In this document: positions 8,341-16,997 of the stretch, piece by piece
How positions within the stretch are numbered: the first letter of the stretch is position 1
Layout of the letters: every line of letters starts with the position of its first letter
Program-made: the position numbers and the translations under genes
NCBI RefSeq assembly: GCF_003020115.1
Contig: NZ_PYFX01000002.1
Span: 682,001 to 746,000 of the forward strand
Direction of reading: 5' to 3'
DNA: 64,000 nt
From: Bradyrhizobium sp. MOS002
GTDB lineage: Bacteria > Pseudomonadota > Alphaproteobacteria > Rhizobiales > Xanthobacteraceae
The notes under the pieces: model-generated
What the model saw: the letters and a program-made list of their open reading frames with translations, nothing else
The model's database searches: none
What the model was told of the DNA's origin: nothing

Positions 8341-9209
8341 CGCGACAACCGTTTCATCATGAAGTACATCAGCGGCAGCACGAGCGGTATCGCGCAGACG
8401 ATGGAGGCCATCGCGAGCGAGAGCTGGTCGAGCCGGAGGTAGCGGATGCCGAGTGTCGACAGCACATGTGTGAGGTCGGCCGGCCCGCCGCCGGTGAGCA
8501 GATAGACGCTGTTGAAGTCGCCGAGCGTCCAGATCATCGAGAGCAGCGTGCAGGTGACGTAGAGCATCTGCATCGACGGCCATGTGATGAAGCGGAATTT
8601 CTGCCACGGACTGGCGCCGTCGACCTCGGACGCCTCGTACAGATCCTGCGGGATCGCGAGCCGCCCGGTCAGCAGGATCAGCGTCCAGAACGGCAGCGAC
8701 TTCCAGATATGCACGGCGATCGCCATGGTCAGCGCGACCGTCGGATCGTTCAGCCAGTTCGGGCCGTCATCGCCGGTGAGGGAGAAGATGAAATGGTTGA
8801 CCATGCCCCATTCGGGATTGAGCATGAAGCGGACCGACAGGATGGTCGGGATCGACGGCACCGCCCAAGGCAGGATGAAGATCACCGACAGCCATTTGAT
8901 CCAGGGGCGCTGCTGGGCGAAGAAGCCGGACAGGAACAGCGCGATCAGCATCTTCACGTTGATGCCGATGACCAGGAAGATCAGCGTGTTGACCGCGGCG
9001 CGCGCGAAGATCGGGTCGTTGTACAGCGCGACATAGTTCGCCGGATTGCGCGCCAGCCACAGCCCGTAGCCGACGGGATAGACGACGAAGGCCAAGAAGA
9101 CGAGGAGATAGGGCACAAGCAGCAAGATGCCCCAGACCTGCTGCGTGGTCAGGCGCGCCGACAGGGGAGGGGCCGGAATTGTGTCTGAGCCGGAAAGTGT
9201 GATCGCCAT
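8337..9209 (-). CDS. sugar-type ABC transporter permease (MalF/UgpA family)
   Basis: This is the first permease of the importer. It is 290 residues long with about six helices. The EAA loop (DLYEASEVDGASPWQKFRFITWP, about residues 200-222) is followed by the LTGGGPADLTHVLST element typical of MalF/UgpA proteins that transport sugars, polyols or glycerol phosphate derivatives. Its start is ATG 9209. It is separated from the upstream binding-protein gene by 76 bp that contain a strong stem-loop, and its stop overlaps the MalG-like start by 4 bp. Confidence 0.92.
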   Translation of the reverse strand: MAITLSGSDTIPAPPLSARLTTQQVWGILLLVPYLLVFLAFVVYPVGYGLWLARNPANYVALYNDPIFARAAVNTLIFLVIGINVKMLIALFLSGFFAQQRPWIKWLSVIFILPWAVPSIPTILSVRFMLNPEWGMVNHFIFSLTGDDGPNWLNDPTVALTMAIAVHIWKSLPFWTLILLTGRLAIPQDLYEASEVDGASPWQKFRFITWPSMQMLYVTCTLLSMIWTLGDFNSVYLLTGGGPADLTHVLSTLGIRYLRLDQLSLAMASIVCAIPLVLPLMYFMMKRLSR

Positions 9210-9230
9210 ATCGCATACCCACCGAAAGCA

Positions 9231-9256
9231 ACCGGTCGCGGAGAGCCGCGACCGGT
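9231..9256 (-). promoter_or_regulatory. perfect intercistronic stem-loop between binding-protein and permease genes
   Basis: ACCGGTCGCGG (9231-9241) pairs perfectly with CCGCGACCGGT (9246-9256) across an AGAG loop. On the transcribed minus strand no run of T follows, so it does not look like a full terminator. As in malE-malF of enteric bacteria, a hairpin here could protect the binding-protein mRNA and lower permease expression. That role is inference. Confidence 0.6.
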
Positions 9257-9285
9257 ATTAGCATATACCTTATTGCAGTCCGGGA

Positions 9286-10671
9286 TCAGCCCGCGACCGC
9301 CTTGATGCGGGCGATCAGTTCGTCGACCGCCTTGTCCACCGGCACCTTCTCGCTGACCACGCGGTTCATCGCCTTGGCCCAGACGTTCTCGTTGTTCAGG
9401 ATGGTGAACTTCCAGTTCTTGGTGAAGTCGAACGGCGCGGTGCCGCCCTTGAACTGCGCGTAGACCGCCTTGCGATGCCGGTCGGCCTGCCAGAACGGGC
9501 TCTCCTGGCTTTCCTTCGTCACCGGGAACCAGCGGCCGAGCGCACCCTCGATATAGGGCCGGACGTTCTCTTCCTGGAGCAGGAAGGCGATGAACTGCTT
9601 GGCCTCGGCCTTGTTCTTGGCCACGGAGAAGACCAGCCCGGTCTTGACGTCCGAGCGGTAGCGGATCGTCGAACCGTCCGGAGCCTTCGGGAAGGACGCG
9701 GTGATGATGTCCTCGCCATAGGCCTTCTTGCCAGCGTCGCGCTGCTCCTGCGTCAGAGACTGATTCTGGGAATCCTCGAACCACTTCGCCGCGATCGAGA
9801 TCGTGAAGTTGTGGGTCATCACGATGGTCTTGTTGTGGAAGGCGACGTTGTTGTCCGGATCCTTCCAGGTCGTTGAGGACGGCGGCGTGCAGCCCTTGAT
9901 ATAGGTGTCGGTGTAGTCCTTCAGCGCGCCGATCAGGTTCTCGCGCACCTTGGGATCGTCGACCGTGAGCTTGCCGTCGTCGTCGACCAGCTTGACGTGG
10001 TAGGCGTCCATGAAGGTGTAGAACGACTGGAAGGCGTCGGTGGATTCGACGCCCATCGGCTGGCCGACGCCATAGATGCGCTGGCCCGTGGCCTTGCGGA
10101 TTCCCGGCTGCACCTTGTCGCACCAGAATGTCCAGTAGCCCGCCCAGTCCGTCGGGATGTCGGCGAGCTTGAAGCCGGCCTTCTCCAGCATGTCGTTCCA
10201 GATCTCGACATGCATGCTCTGCTGCTTCAGCGGGAAGCCGTAATAGGCCTTCTTCTTGGTGACGTCGTTGTAGAGGATCGACGCATCCAGCGTGTTCTGC
10301 ACGAACCGATCCTTGATCGGCTCCATGATCTCGGAGAGGTCCTCGAGCTTGCCTTCGTAGGCCCACTTGCCCTGCACCTGCACGTCGTAGGTGTCGGAAT
10401 AGGCAACATCGGGCACGGTGCCTGAATCGAGTGCGGCCACCGTCTTCGGAATCATGTCCTGGATCGCGTACTGCGACAATTCGACCTTGATGCCGGTCTT
10501 GGCTTCGAACTTCTTGATCGTCTCGAGCAGCGCGTCATCTTCGGAGCGGTAGAAGCCCTTGCCCCACCAGACCGTAATCGTCTTCTGCTGCGCAAATGCG
10601 GGTGCAGCGGCTGCAAACAGCCCGGCCGCAGCGACCGCCAGTGATACTGCGCCAATAACCTTGGATTTCAC
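9286..10671 (-). CDS. extracellular solute-binding protein of a sugar-type ABC importer
   Basis: This is a periplasmic family 1 binding protein of 461 residues that delivers its ligand to the two permeases downstream. A Sec signal peptide (basic start, hydrophobic core, APAFAQ cleavage region, residues about 1-27) precedes KTITVWWGKGF, and the VTKKKAYYGFPL and RWFPV regions fit the family. I chose GTG 10671 because AGGGAGA lies about 6 bp upstream; the TTG at 10686 would put the Shine-Dalgarno inside the gene. It is the first gene of its operon. The ligand is unknown. Confidence 0.9.
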   Translation of the reverse strand: MKSKVIGAVSLAVAAAGLFAAAAPAFAQQKTITVWWGKGFYRSEDDALLETIKKFEAKTGIKVELSQYAIQDMIPKTVAALDSGTVPDVAYSDTYDVQVQGKWAYEGKLEDLSEIMEPIKDRFVQNTLDASILYNDVTKKKAYYGFPLKQQSMHVEIWNDMLEKAGFKLADIPTDWAGYWTFWCDKVQPGIRKATGQRIYGVGQPMGVESTDAFQSFYTFMDAYHVKLVDDDGKLTVDDPKVRENLIGALKDYTDTYIKGCTPPSSTTWKDPDNNVAFHNKTIVMTHNFTISIAAKWFEDSQNQSLTQEQRDAGKKAYGEDIITASFPKAPDGSTIRYRSDVKTGLVFSVAKNKAEAKQFIAFLLQEENVRPYIEGALGRWFPVTKESQESPFWQADRHRKAVYAQFKGGTAPFDFTKNWKFTILNNENVWAKAMNRVVSEKVPVDKAVDELIARIKAVAG

Positions 10672-10760
10672 GTTTTTCTCCCTCAAACGGCCGGTGTTTT
10701 TAACCGGTCGTATAAAACACTAGCGCATGGCCGTGATACGATCTAGCGGCTTGTTGTCAG
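10672..10760 (-). promoter_or_regulatory. putative promoter/operator region of the first sugar-type ABC operon
   Basis: The gap from 10672 to 10879 holds no gene. Near 10693-10715 an imperfect dyad (GTTTTTAACCGG ... CGTATAAAAC) lies close to the binding-protein start and could be a repressor site or part of the promoter. The symmetry is partial, so this is a weak call. No convincing -35/-10 pair was identified. Confidence 0.25.
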
Positions 10761-10879
10761 ACATAGGTCGTGGGGGTGTCGGGCGAGAGGAGATGCTTAA
10801 CGTGCGCATCGATCCAATCGCGGCATCAATGCGCCCTGATCAATTCGCTCGATCGGCTGATGCCGCTTGATCGCCGTCC

Positions 10880-12820
10880 TCAATTGGACTTCGCGCCTTC
10901 CTTGGCGTTCTCCGCCGTCGGCGCTTCGGCCGGTGCGGGACGTTTTCCGGTGCCGGTGATGCGCTCGATCGCGGAGCGCACCGCGTCGCCCGGCTTGCGG
11001 TCTTTCAGCATGTCGAGCAGCGGCGCGGAGGCCGGCGAGCGGCGGATCAGGCTTTCCGGATCGGGAAAGACCAGGGGATCGTCCCAGGGGCCCTGCACCA
11101 CGAAGGGCAATTCGAACCCCGACGCGCTGTTGAGGCTGGCCACGCCCTTCATGTCGTATTCGCGCGTCGGCACCGAGGCGGTGCCGGTCATCGTGATCTT
11201 CGCTGCAGGTCCTTCGACGCGGATGTCCTCGGCGGTGGCGACGCCGTCGGAGAACTTCACCGCGATGGTGAGATTGTCGTAAGGGGTGGAGCCGTTGCGG
11301 AAATTGCCGCCGCCGGACAGCGGCCGGCGCTCGAGCCGCTTCAGGAGCTGCTCGGCATTGAAGCCCGAGATCGCGCCGTCATGCCCGGTCACGGTGGCGC
11401 TGCCGTCGAGCGACTGCACGAGGCCGAACGGGCTCGAGCCGGACGCCAGCAGCGAGACGTTGATGTTGCCGCGCCCGGACAGCTTGTTGATACCGAACAG
11501 CTCGGAGGCGCAGGCCTGAAGGTCGACGTCGGTGAACTGGAATTGTGCCTTGATGTCGGCGACGGTGTCGGAGCGCGCGATGCCGAACGAGCCCTTGGCG
11601 ATGCCGCCATAGACCTGGGCCTCGCCGACCGAGAGCGCCAGCGTGCCGTTGCGCAGATTCGCGCCGATCGCGGTGCGGCCGAGCTTCGACGCCCCGACCG
11701 TCAGCTTGGCGGCCGACAGGCGCATGTCGAGGTCGGTGGTCGACAGGGCGTTGAGATCGAACAGCTGCCTGTTCCAATCGCGGGCGCCGCTCGCGAGCAG
11801 GCGGAAGGTCGAGATATAGGGCGTGAAGTCGAGCGCGTCGGCTGCAAGGGTCGCCTGCAGCGTCTGCCGGCCGTTATTAGCGTAGGTCATCACGCCCTCG
11901 GCGGTGTTGCCGTCGAGCTCGACATTGACGTTGGTGAGCGCGATCGAGGCGCCGACGACGTTGGCGCGCGCCTTCAGCGCGAAGCGGCCGAAGCCGCCGC
12001 TGGCGGGCTGCGGTTGGCCGGTCCAGCGCAGCGCGTTGCGCAAGGACGGGCTGTCGATGGTGAGCGTGCCCTCCATCATCGGGCTGGTGCGGTTGGCGAC
12101 GCTGCCGTCGAAGGCAAGCTTGAGCGGTGCGCTGGCGATCCGCGCCTTCAACCCCGAGCGCTCGCCGGAGAGCGCGGCGACGAAATCGGAAAAGCTGATC
12201 GAGCCGTCGACCCGCTCGCCGCGCCAGTCGAACTGTCCGGTCGCGGCGAAGGAGCGCGAGATCGAGGGCCAGGCCAGCGACAGATCGATGTCCTCGAACT
12301 TCTCGGTGCCGTGCGTGGCAGCGTCCTCGTAATCGAGCACGCCGTCCTGGATCCGGATCTCGGAGAACGACACTTGATTCTCGGCGCCGGGCTTCATGGT
12401 GCGCGCGATGGTCTGGATGAACGGCGTCCAGTTACTTTCGCCGTCCGGCTTCAGGCTGACATGGATGCGCGGCCGCAGCAGCGTCAGGTCGGCGATCTCG
12501 AACCGTTGCAGCAGCAGCGGCAGCAGCCGCAGGTTCGCGGTCAGCACATCGACGTGTAGCGCGGGGTCGCTGGTACCGCCGCCCTTCAGGCCGACGTCAT
12601 GGAAGGAGATGTAGCTTGCCGGCAGCACCGAAATGTCGATCGCGCCTGCGACATTGACCTCGAGCCCGGTGACGTCACGGATCTGCGTTTCCACCGCCTT
12701 GCGCAGCGCGTCGCGGTTGATGAGCCATGAGGTCGCGATCAGGGCGATCAGCGCCACGCCGAGCAGCGCCGCGATCGGCGTCCCGAGGCGCTTCATTCCT
12801 TGGGCCATGGTCAATGGCAT
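10880..12820 (-). CDS. AsmA family protein
   Basis: This is a large envelope protein (646 residues) of the AsmA family. Such proteins are anchored in the inner membrane, project into the periplasm, and are thought to help lipid transport to, or assembly of, the outer membrane. An N-terminal signal anchor (residues about 12-32) is followed by the AsmA start region, NRDALRKAVETQIRDVTGLEVNV, and long beta-rich repeats. A second AsmA-like C-terminal segment (NISLLASGSSPFGLVQSLDGSATVTGHDGAI, about residues 475-505 by my reading of NINVSLLASG) is typical. The tail is Pro/Ala/Lys-rich. ATG 12820 is listed; ATG 12796 is also in frame. It lies upstream of the ABC operon on the same strand but with a 208 bp gap, so it is probably a separate transcript. 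Confidence 0.88.
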   Translation of the reverse strand: MPLTMAQGMKRLGTPIAALLGVALIALIATSWLINRDALRKAVETQIRDVTGLEVNVAGAIDISVLPASYISFHDVGLKGGGTSDPALHVDVLTANLRLLPLLLQRFEIADLTLLRPRIHVSLKPDGESNWTPFIQTIARTMKPGAENQVSFSEIRIQDGVLDYEDAATHGTEKFEDIDLSLAWPSISRSFAATGQFDWRGERVDGSISFSDFVAALSGERSGLKARIASAPLKLAFDGSVANRTSPMMEGTLTIDSPSLRNALRWTGQPQPASGGFGRFALKARANVVGASIALTNVNVELDGNTAEGVMTYANNGRQTLQATLAADALDFTPYISTFRLLASGARDWNRQLFDLNALSTTDLDMRLSAAKLTVGASKLGRTAIGANLRNGTLALSVGEAQVYGGIAKGSFGIARSDTVADIKAQFQFTDVDLQACASELFGINKLSGRGNINVSLLASGSSPFGLVQSLDGSATVTGHDGAISGFNAEQLLKRLERRPLSGGGNFRNGSTPYDNLTIAVKFSDGVATAEDIRVEGPAAKITMTGTASVPTREYDMKGVASLNSASGFELPFVVQGPWDDPLVFPDPESLIRRSPASAPLLDMLKDRKPGDAVRSAIERITGTGKRPAPAEAPTAENAKEGAKSN

Positions 12821-13010
12821 GTCCTGATCGAGTTGGTCGCTGGAGCCAGAAGGCGGGCCGGGAAACCTGCGCGCCTCACGCCCAAGAGCTATTGTGTTAA
12901 GTGCCGCAACTTGATGGGTTTTCTTGTCGCTTTCAAGGCCGCGGGAACGGTTGCGCCCACGGCTTGGGCAGCTTCTATCACCCGGGGGCGGAGCGGAGAA
13001 CCCCGTATCA

Positions 13011-13040
13011 TTGACGGCTTCGGACGATTTCGCCTAATAA
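13011..13040 (+). promoter_or_regulatory. putative housekeeping promoter for scoAB
   Basis: TTGACG (13011-13016) is followed after 17 bp by CTAATA (13034-13039), or after 18 bp by TAATAA. This is a good match to a sigma-70-type promoter about 60 bp upstream of the first gene of the CoA-transferase operon. The rest of the 277 bp gap shows no other structure I can name. Confidence 0.45.
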
Positions 13041-13097
13041 TCGCCGCCAATAAGGCGCGACGCCTGCAAGCCGAAGGTTCACTCGAAGGTTATTTGC

Positions 13098-13805
13098 ATG
13101 AACAAGGTCTATCCCGACGCCAAGTCGGCTCTCGAGGGCGTTCTGAAAGACGGCATGATGATCATGTCGGGCGGCTTCGGCCTCTGCGGCATCGCCGAGA
13201 CGCTGTCGGACGCGATCCGCGACTCCGGCGTCAAGGACCTGACGGTGGTCTCAAACAATGCCGGCGTCGACGGCATTGGCCTCAGCCGCCTGCTCGAAAC
13301 CCGCCAGATCAAGAAGATGATCTCGTCCTATGTCGGCGAAAACAAGCTGTTCGCCCAGCAATTCCTCGCCGGCGAGCTGGAACTCGAATTCAATCCGCAG
13401 GGCACGCTGGCCGAGCGCATCCGCGCGGGCGGCGCCGGCATTCCGGCCTTCTACACCAAGACCGGCGTCGGCACGCTGATCGCCGAGGGCAAGGAAGTGA
13501 AGGAATTCGACGGACAGAAATACCTGATGGAGCGCGGCCTGTTCGCCGACCTCGCCATCGTCCACGCCTGGAAGGGCGACACCGCCGGCAACCTCATCTA
13601 CCGCAAGACCGCGCGCAATTTTAACCCGATGATGGCGACCGCCGCCAAGGTCACGGTGGCCGAGGTCGAGCATCTTGTTCCGGCCGGCGAACTCGATCCC
13701 GACCACATTCATACGCCTGGTCTTTTCGTCAAGCGCATCGTCGAGGTCGGAACGGCCAAGAAGCGCATCGAATTCCGCAACACCCGCCCGCGCACGGCAG
13801 CTTGA
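13098..13805 (+). CDS. scoA: succinyl-CoA:3-ketoacid CoA-transferase, subunit A
   Basis: This is the alpha subunit of the enzyme that moves CoA from succinyl-CoA to acetoacetate or another 3-oxoacid, used in ketone-body and polyhydroxybutyrate metabolism. The 235-residue sequence has the family entry DGMMIMSGGFGLCGIAE, the VSNNAG segment, GTLAERIRAGGAGIPAFYT and GLFADLAIVHAWKGD. All are hallmarks of type I CoA-transferase subunit A. ATG 13098 begins MNKVYPDAKSAL, the usual start. The beta subunit gene follows 15 bp later on the same strand, so the two form an operon ended by a strong terminator. Confidence 0.96.
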   Translation: MNKVYPDAKSALEGVLKDGMMIMSGGFGLCGIAETLSDAIRDSGVKDLTVVSNNAGVDGIGLSRLLETRQIKKMISSYVGENKLFAQQFLAGELELEFNPQGTLAERIRAGGAGIPAFYTKTGVGTLIAEGKEVKEFDGQKYLMERGLFADLAIVHAWKGDTAGNLIYRKTARNFNPMMATAAKVTVAEVEHLVPAGELDPDHIHTPGLFVKRIVEVGTAKKRIEFRNTRPRTAA

Positions 13806-13820
13806 GATCAGGAGACTAAG

Positions 13821-14471
13821 ATGGCCTGGACCCGTGAACAGATGGCTGCGCGCGCTGCGAAGGAACTGCGTGACGGCTATTACGTCAATCTCGGCATCGG
13901 CATTCCAACGCTGGTCTCGAACTACATCCCCGACGGCATGGACGTCAGCCTCCAGAGCGAGAACGGCATGCTCGGCATGGGCCCGTTCCCCTATGAGGGT
14001 GAAGAGGACGCCGATCTCATCAACGCCGGCAAGCAGACCGTGAGCGAGCTGCCGTCGACCTCGTATTTCTCGAGCGCGGATTCCTTCGGGATGATCCGCG
14101 GCGGCCACATGGATCTGTCGATCCTCGGGGCCATGCAGGTGGCCCAGAACGGCGATCTCGCCAACTGGATGATCCCCGGCAAGATGGTCAAGGGCATGGG
14201 CGGCGCGATGGATCTCGTCGCCGGCGTCAAGCGCGTCATCGTGGTGATGGAGCATTCGGCCAAGGACGGCGCGAAGCTCCTGAAGCAGTGCAATCTGCCG
14301 CTGACCGGCGAGCGCGTGGTCGACATGGTCGTGACCGACCTGGCTGTCTTCACCATCGACAAGCACGGCAGCGGCGGCATGGCGCTGATCGAGCTCGCCG
14401 ACGGCGTCTCGCTCGACGAGGTCAAGGCCAAGACCGAAGCCGAATTCCGCGTCGCGTTGAAGAACACCTGA
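13821..14471 (+). CDS. scoB: succinyl-CoA:3-ketoacid CoA-transferase, subunit B
   Basis: This is the beta subunit, which carries the catalytic glutamate that forms the CoA thioester intermediate. The motif is [10 protein letters not shown] at about residues 46-55, with Glu 47 the likely nucleophile. [13 protein letters not shown] precedes it, and [14 protein letters not shown] and [19 protein letters not shown] follow. The length of 216 residues is normal. It lies 15 bp after scoA, with AGGAGACTAAG just before ATG 13821 as ribosome-binding site. A perfect hairpin terminator is found 24 bp after the stop. Confidence 0.96.
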   Translation: MAWTREQMAARAAKELRDGYYVNLGIGIPTLVSNYIPDGMDVSLQSENGMLGMGPFPYEGEEDADLINAGKQTVSELPSTSYFSSADSFGMIRGGHMDLSILGAMQVAQNGDLANWMIPGKMVKGMGGAMDLVAGVKRVIVVMEHSAKDGAKLLKQCNLPLTGERVVDMVVTDLAVFTIDKHGSGGMALIELADGVSLDEVKAKTEAEFRVALKNT

Positions 14472-14494
14472 TATAGCAGTCGCGAATGATCGTG

Positions 14495-14523
14495 AATGGC
14501 CGGGCATCGTCCCGGCCATTTTT
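14495..14523 (+). terminator. intrinsic terminator of scoAB
   Basis: A perfect 10-bp stem AATGGCCGGG (14495-14504) / CCCGGCCATT (14511-14520) with a CATCGT loop is followed by TTT. It lies 24 bp after the scoB stop and just before an interspersed repeat. Confidence 0.85.
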
Positions 14524-14560
14524 GATTCAGCTTTGGCGCCGCTGTGACCACATCTTCGGT

Positions 14561-14694
14561 GTCGTCCTGGCGAAAGCCAGGACCCATACCGCGAGGTCTA
14601 TCGAGCGCAGTCGGTGGACGTCCCAAGGCCTGTTAACGCGAGCCTTCGCCAAACTTTGCTTGGTGGTTATGGGTCCTGGCTTTCGCCAGGGCGG
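14561..14694. repeat. interspersed repeat with TCCTGGCGAAAGCCAGGA ends
   Basis: The outer ends are inverted copies: GTCCTGGCGAAAGCCAGGAC (from 14563) and GGGTCCTGGCTTTCGCCAGG (14671-14690), each itself palindromic. The element fills the junction between the convergent scoB and nirV genes. The CCAGGACCCATA and TATGGGTCCTGG parts also pair, so the whole element could fold into a long structure. It resembles a dispersed Bradyrhizobium intergenic repeat (from memory). Confidence 0.75.
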
Positions 14695-14733
14695 CATTGT
14701 GGAGGCGGTACGCACATTGCCTCCTCAATCGCA

Positions 14734-15612
14734 TCATGACTTAACCAACCATGTCCGACCCCATCGCGCCGACACGCTGGCGACCCAGGACGTTTCCTCT
14801 CTAACCAGGCGGAAGCCGAGATTGGCGGGCGGCACGCCTTGCGCGCAGCCGCCGGCGCGGGCGTCGCGGATGAAATCGGTGACATAGGCGCGGTGCGCAC
14901 CCTCGGCGATACGCACGCCGCAGTTCACGGTGGGGCGGCCGGCATTGCCGGCCTCGTCGATCCGCGAGCGCACGAAGCAGGTCGAGGTCCACTCCCAGAC
15001 GTTGCCGGCGAGATCTTCGATGCCGTGCTCGTTCGGGCCGAACCTGCCGAACGCATAGGCCGTCGTGTCGAAGAGGTCGCGCTCGGATTCGCGCTCGTAG
15101 CGGCCGATCCAGCGCTTCGATGGATCTGCTGCGTCCACTGGAAGGCCGTCATCCCTGAATCGGGAGCCGGCCGCAAAGGCCCATTCCGCGTCGCTCGGCA
15201 GGCGGTAACTGTGACCGGTCTTGCGCGACAGCCAACCCGCATAAGCCTCGGCATCGTGCCAGCTCACCTGCACCGCAGGTCGATCGGAGGCGATGGCCAC
15301 GCCGCGATCAAGCGCGCGACAAGCGCCCTCCTGCACGCAAATCTGGTAGTCGGATGACGAGACCTGATGCTGCATGATGTGCAGCGGCTTCTCGAAGCGC
15401 ATCGCGCGCAGCGGCGCTTCCGCCTGCTGCCCGGCGCGCGTGAAATCGCCGGCCTCGCGATAGGACAGGCTGCCTGGCGCGATCCTGACGATGGCGGGCT
15501 CCGTCGCGGTGCCGCGGGGCCCGATGTCCGACACCAGCGGCGCTACAGCGATCGGCCCTGCAAGCCCGGCGGCGCAGGCGAGTAGCAGTTTCAGCTTGAA
15601 CGCTATCAGCAT
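14734..15612 (-). CDS. nirV: SUMF1-domain protein linked to nitrite reductase (NirV-like)
   Basis: This is an exported protein of 292 residues with a formylglycine-generating-enzyme (SUMF1) fold. An N-terminal hydrophobic signal (residues about 5-25) is followed by SUMF1 hallmarks: VSWHDAEAYAGWLS, YRLPSDAEWAFAAGS, GNVWEWT (about 205-211) and NLGFRLVREE at the end. I see no clear active-site Cys pair of true formylglycine-generating enzymes, so sulfatase activation is unlikely. In several proteobacteria nirV follows nirK in the same orientation, as here; its role in denitrification is unsettled. A hairpin terminator separates it from nirK, so it may be expressed by read-through. ATG 15612 has GGGGAA upstream. 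Confidence 0.85.
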   Translation of the reverse strand: MLIAFKLKLLLACAAGLAGPIAVAPLVSDIGPRGTATEPAIVRIAPGSLSYREAGDFTRAGQQAEAPLRAMRFEKPLHIMQHQVSSSDYQICVQEGACRALDRGVAIASDRPAVQVSWHDAEAYAGWLSRKTGHSYRLPSDAEWAFAAGSRFRDDGLPVDAADPSKRWIGRYERESERDLFDTTAYAFGRFGPNEHGIEDLAGNVWEWTSTCFVRSRIDEAGNAGRPTVNCGVRIAEGAHRAYVTDFIRDARAGGCAQGVPPANLGFRLVREETSWVASVSARWGRTWLVKS

Positions 15613-15626
15613 GGTCGTTCCCCAGG

Positions 15627-15654
15627 AAAAAGGGGCCGGTCCTCACCGGCCCCT
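15627..15654 (-). terminator. hairpin terminator between nirK and nirV
   Basis: On the minus strand, a perfect 10-bp stem AGGGGCCGGT / ACCGGCCCCT (15654-15631) with a 4-base loop is followed by TTTTT. It sits 9 bp after the nirK stop and about 15 bp before the nirV start. It should end most nirK transcripts and leave nirV to partial read-through or its own promoter. Confidence 0.8.
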
Positions 15655-15663
15655 GCGTCGCGT

Positions 15664-16770
15664 CTAGTTGGTGTTGGGGGCCGGGATATCCGCAGGGGCC
15701 TTCACCTGGGTCATCAGATCGTCGTTCCACTTGCCTTCGACCTTGAAGTGCGCGGTGGCGCCGAGGTCGGCGGCCTCGATCAGATTGTGCGTGACATAAG
15801 CGTAGATGCCGGGCTGCATGAACTTGTACAGCGCAGCTCCCGCCGAGCCGCCGCGGATGAACCAGGTCTCGAGCCCGGTCTCCGGCGCGTTGGAGAACTT
15901 GCCGGTCTCCCAGACATAGTCGCCATGGCCGCCGATCAGATGCGGACGGCTGTCGCGGTTGGCCTGCGAATGCACGATCAGCACGTTCTCGCCGACATTG
16001 GCGGTCAGCGCATTCTTGCCGGTGAGCGCGCCGACCTTGCCGTTGAACACGACATGGGAGGGGATCAGCTTCTTCATCACCTCTTCGGTGTCGGTGAAGG
16101 CTTCGCCCGGCGATTCATAGGACTTGAAATTGCCCTTGTCGTCGCGCGGCACGTACATGTCCTGCTCGCCGACATAGTAGATCTTGTCGTATTTCAGTGC
16201 GTGGCCCTTGCCGTCGTTGAGGCCGTCGCGCGGCAGCACCATCACGGCGCCGTTCATGCCGGAGACGACGTGCCAGGGGATCATCGGACCGCCCGGTGCG
16301 CAATGGTAGACGAACACGCCGGTCTTGGTCGCCTTCCAGCGCAAGACGACTTGCTCGCCGGGATTGACCAGCGTGAGCGCACCGCCGCCGAGCGCACCGG
16401 TCGCGGAATGGAAGTCGATATTGTGCGGCATGGAGTTGGTTGCGGGATTGACCAGCGTGGTTTCGACGTAGTCGCCCTCGTGCACGACCATCATCGGACC
16501 TGGCATCGAGCCGTTGAAGGTCATTGCCTGGAAGGTGGTGCCCTTCTCGTCGATGACGACCTTCTTCTCCTCGATCGTGAGTCGGAACTCCACGATCTTG
16601 GGCCCCTGCTTGGTCGCTTGCTCGTGCGCATGCACGAAGGGCGGAGCGACCAGCTCGACCTTCTGGCGCGGCAGTTTGAGATCGTCGGCAGCCAAGGCGG
16701 GTGTCGCCAGCATCAGGGCGGTCGCGGCGGCGCTGATCAATGCGGCTCGGCGGGTGAACATCGGAAGCAT
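15664..16770 (-). CDS. nirK: copper-containing nitrite reductase (NO-forming)
   Basis: This periplasmic enzyme reduces nitrite to nitric oxide, the defining step of denitrification. The 368-residue precursor has a twin-arginine-like signal ([10 protein letters not shown], then ATPALAAD) and two cupredoxin domains. Type 1 copper ligands are visible: His116 (MPHNID), Cys157 (YHCAPGG), His167 (IPWHVV) and Met172 (SGMNG). Type 2 ligands are His121 (DFHSATG), His156 and His328 (VTHNL). The catalytic pair would be Asp119 and His277 (RPHLIGG). All are present, so the enzyme should be active. The gene is followed by a terminator and nirV. A TTG-N8-CAA box lies about 60 bp upstream of the start, which implies control by NnrR or FixK2. 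Confidence 0.97.
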   Translation of the reverse strand: MLPMFTRRAALISAAATALMLATPALAADDLKLPRQKVELVAPPFVHAHEQATKQGPKIVEFRLTIEEKKVVIDEKGTTFQAMTFNGSMPGPMMVVHEGDYVETTLVNPATNSMPHNIDFHSATGALGGGALTLVNPGEQVVLRWKATKTGVFVYHCAPGGPMIPWHVVSGMNGAVMVLPRDGLNDGKGHALKYDKIYYVGEQDMYVPRDDKGNFKSYESPGEAFTDTEEVMKKLIPSHVVFNGKVGALTGKNALTANVGENVLIVHSQANRDSRPHLIGGHGDYVWETGKFSNAPETGLETWFIRGGSAGAALYKFMQPGIYAYVTHNLIEAADLGATAHFKVEGKWNDDLMTQVKAPADIPAPNTN

Positions 16771-16830
16771 CCTTCATCTGAAATGGTTTTGATGACGGAA
16801 TGCAGTGTGCGCCGATCGCGGCAAGCGTGT

Positions 16831-16844
16831 TTGTGCTGCGACAA
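16831..16844. promoter_or_regulatory. FixK2/NnrR-type box upstream of nirK
   Basis: TTGTGCTGCGACAA reads TTG-N8-CAA and is centred about 67 bp before the nirK start. A class II start site 41.5 bp downstream would fall near 16796, leaving a leader of about 26 nt. The -10 in that position is poor. It is the only box of this type I found in the 227 bp upstream gap (16771-16997). Confidence 0.7.
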
Positions 16845-16997
16845 GCTTTTGCCGAATTCGCTTCCGGTAAAATCCTCAGGAGCTTTTCGAAGACCGCATC
16901 GGCGATACGAAAGACGCGGTGGCGCGCGACGTCAGCCGCATCGACCGCAAGTCGCTCGCATGTTCAGTTGCGTTTATTGCGAATGGATTGTTGTCGG

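Noticed and set aside
14734..15612. True formylglycine-generating enzyme
   Set aside because: The SUMF1 fold is clear, but the active-site Cys region is not seen and no sulfatase is nearby; the nirK link favours NirV.
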